A stretch of DNA of 64,000 bases, taken from NCBI GenBank assembly GCA_000961585.1, contig LADN01000035.1:62001-126000 (forward strand). The letters run 5' to 3'. Below, one piece after another: positions 63,724 through 64,000 of the stretch. The notes under the pieces were generated by a model that searched no databases, had not been told where the DNA came from, and saw only the letters and a list, made by a program, of their open reading frames with translations. The stretch comes from Peptococcaceae bacterium BRH_c4a. GTDB taxonomy: Bacteria; Bacillota; Desulfotomaculia; Desulfotomaculales; Desulfocucumaceae. The first letter of the stretch is position 1. Each line of letters starts with the position of its first letter. Made by a program: the position numbers and the translations under genes.

Positions 63724-64000
63724 ATGTTTGGCCAATACGGCGACATAATACTGGTTCACGGTGATAATATTGTTTCTGAAGCAATCCAGAACTTAACCCA
63801 AAGTTTTTTCTCTCATGCAGTGCTCTGCACCGATCCGGGGAAAATAGCCGAAATGACCAGGCATGGCTTTCGTCACCGGGATAATTATTATCTTACCGAT
63901 CCCAGACCGTTTATTGTATTAAGGCACAGAATTCTGTTCCCGGAAAACCCAATGGCGCATTACTACATAAAAAATATTAAAAACTGCATTAACAACTACA
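63724..64000 (+). CDS. YiiX/NlpC-P60-like cysteine hydrolase, N-terminal fragment (runs off the right edge)
   Basis: ATG 63724 follows AAGGAGTGG. The start MFGQYGDIILVHGDNIVSEA, then QNLTQSFFSHAVLCTDPGKI, shows the GD-(I/L)-x...SH pattern of permuted papain-like (YiiX/NlpC-P60) hydrolases in which His follows Ser. The Cys half would lie further on, outside the window. Substrate unknown. Confidence 0.6.
   Translation, partial: MFGQYGDIILVHGDNIVSEAIQNLTQSFFSHAVLCTDPGKIAEMTRHGFRHRDNYYLTDPRPFIVLRHRILFPENPMAHYYIKNIKNCINNY

Overview
The window looks like chromosome from an anaerobic, spore-forming, Gram-positive bacterium of the Desulfotomaculum/Pelotomaculum type (Peptococcaceae in the broad sense). 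The evidence is a CotF-like spore coat protein, a SpoVB-type flippase and WhiA, together with an AprA/AprB/HdrA-like redox locus, a membrane pyrophosphatase, sigma-54 and biotin-dependent acyl-CoA chemistry. Start codons are often GTG or TTG behind strong GGAGG sites. Several starts were therefore moved inward from the longest reading frame.

Left part (1-14.3 kb): an AprA-like flavoprotein, an AprB-like ferredoxin and the beginning of an HdrA/QmoA-like gene form one leftward operon. Then come a YkgJ-type cysteine-cluster protein, small hypothetical genes, tRNA-Leu(UAA), a lipoprotein, a chemoreceptor, a SpoVB-family flippase and alpha-glucan phosphorylase.

Catabolic island (14.3-23.4 kb): threonine synthase, a two-subunit CoA-transferase, a CBS-PAS-PAS sigma-54 activator, a biotin carrier, a carboxyltransferase and an acyl-CoA dehydrogenase. 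The dehydrogenase carries the Val and Arg expected of non-decarboxylating glutaryl-CoA dehydrogenases. A GG-N10-GC promoter and a perfect 14-bp-arm palindrome stand upstream of it. The set reads as a sigma-54-controlled glutarate/glutaconyl-CoA pathway that lacks its membrane decarboxylase subunit locally.

Middle (23.4-31 kb): coat protein, a hidden 46-aa acidic gene, an RMD1/DUF155-like protein, then a tandem-GTPase dynamin-like gene followed by three small genes, then dinB and a YolD-like gene.

Central metabolism and division block (31-57.7 kb), all leftward: hppA, secG, eno, gpmI, tpiA, pgk, gap, rpoN, DUF1405, an acyltransferase, whiA, uvrA, yvcK, rapZ, phosphoglucose/phosphomannose isomerase, glycogen debranching enzyme, ROK kinase, a Cof-type phosphatase and uvrC. 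Between whiA and uvrA lies a decayed Ig-like/RHS locus containing a RelE-type toxin-antitoxin pair whose toxin frame is broken.

Right end (57.9-64 kb): a 4.3-kb element inserted at tRNA-Thr(CGU), bounded by 73-bp direct repeats that contain the tRNA 3' end. It carries KilA-N, SEC-C, a truncated PDDEXK nuclease, a zinc-ribbon protein and an excisionase-like HTH, but no integrase.

The most unusual signal is repetitive. Four roughly 0.42-0.51-kb copies, plus fragments, of a composite element occur between genes. Each has terminator-like GC hairpins, a heptamer array, a long closing stem whose two arms change together between copies, a variable loop, an octamer array and a constant right end. 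Locus-specific 7-bp-period arrays also occur at many other gene borders, including both ends of uvrC.
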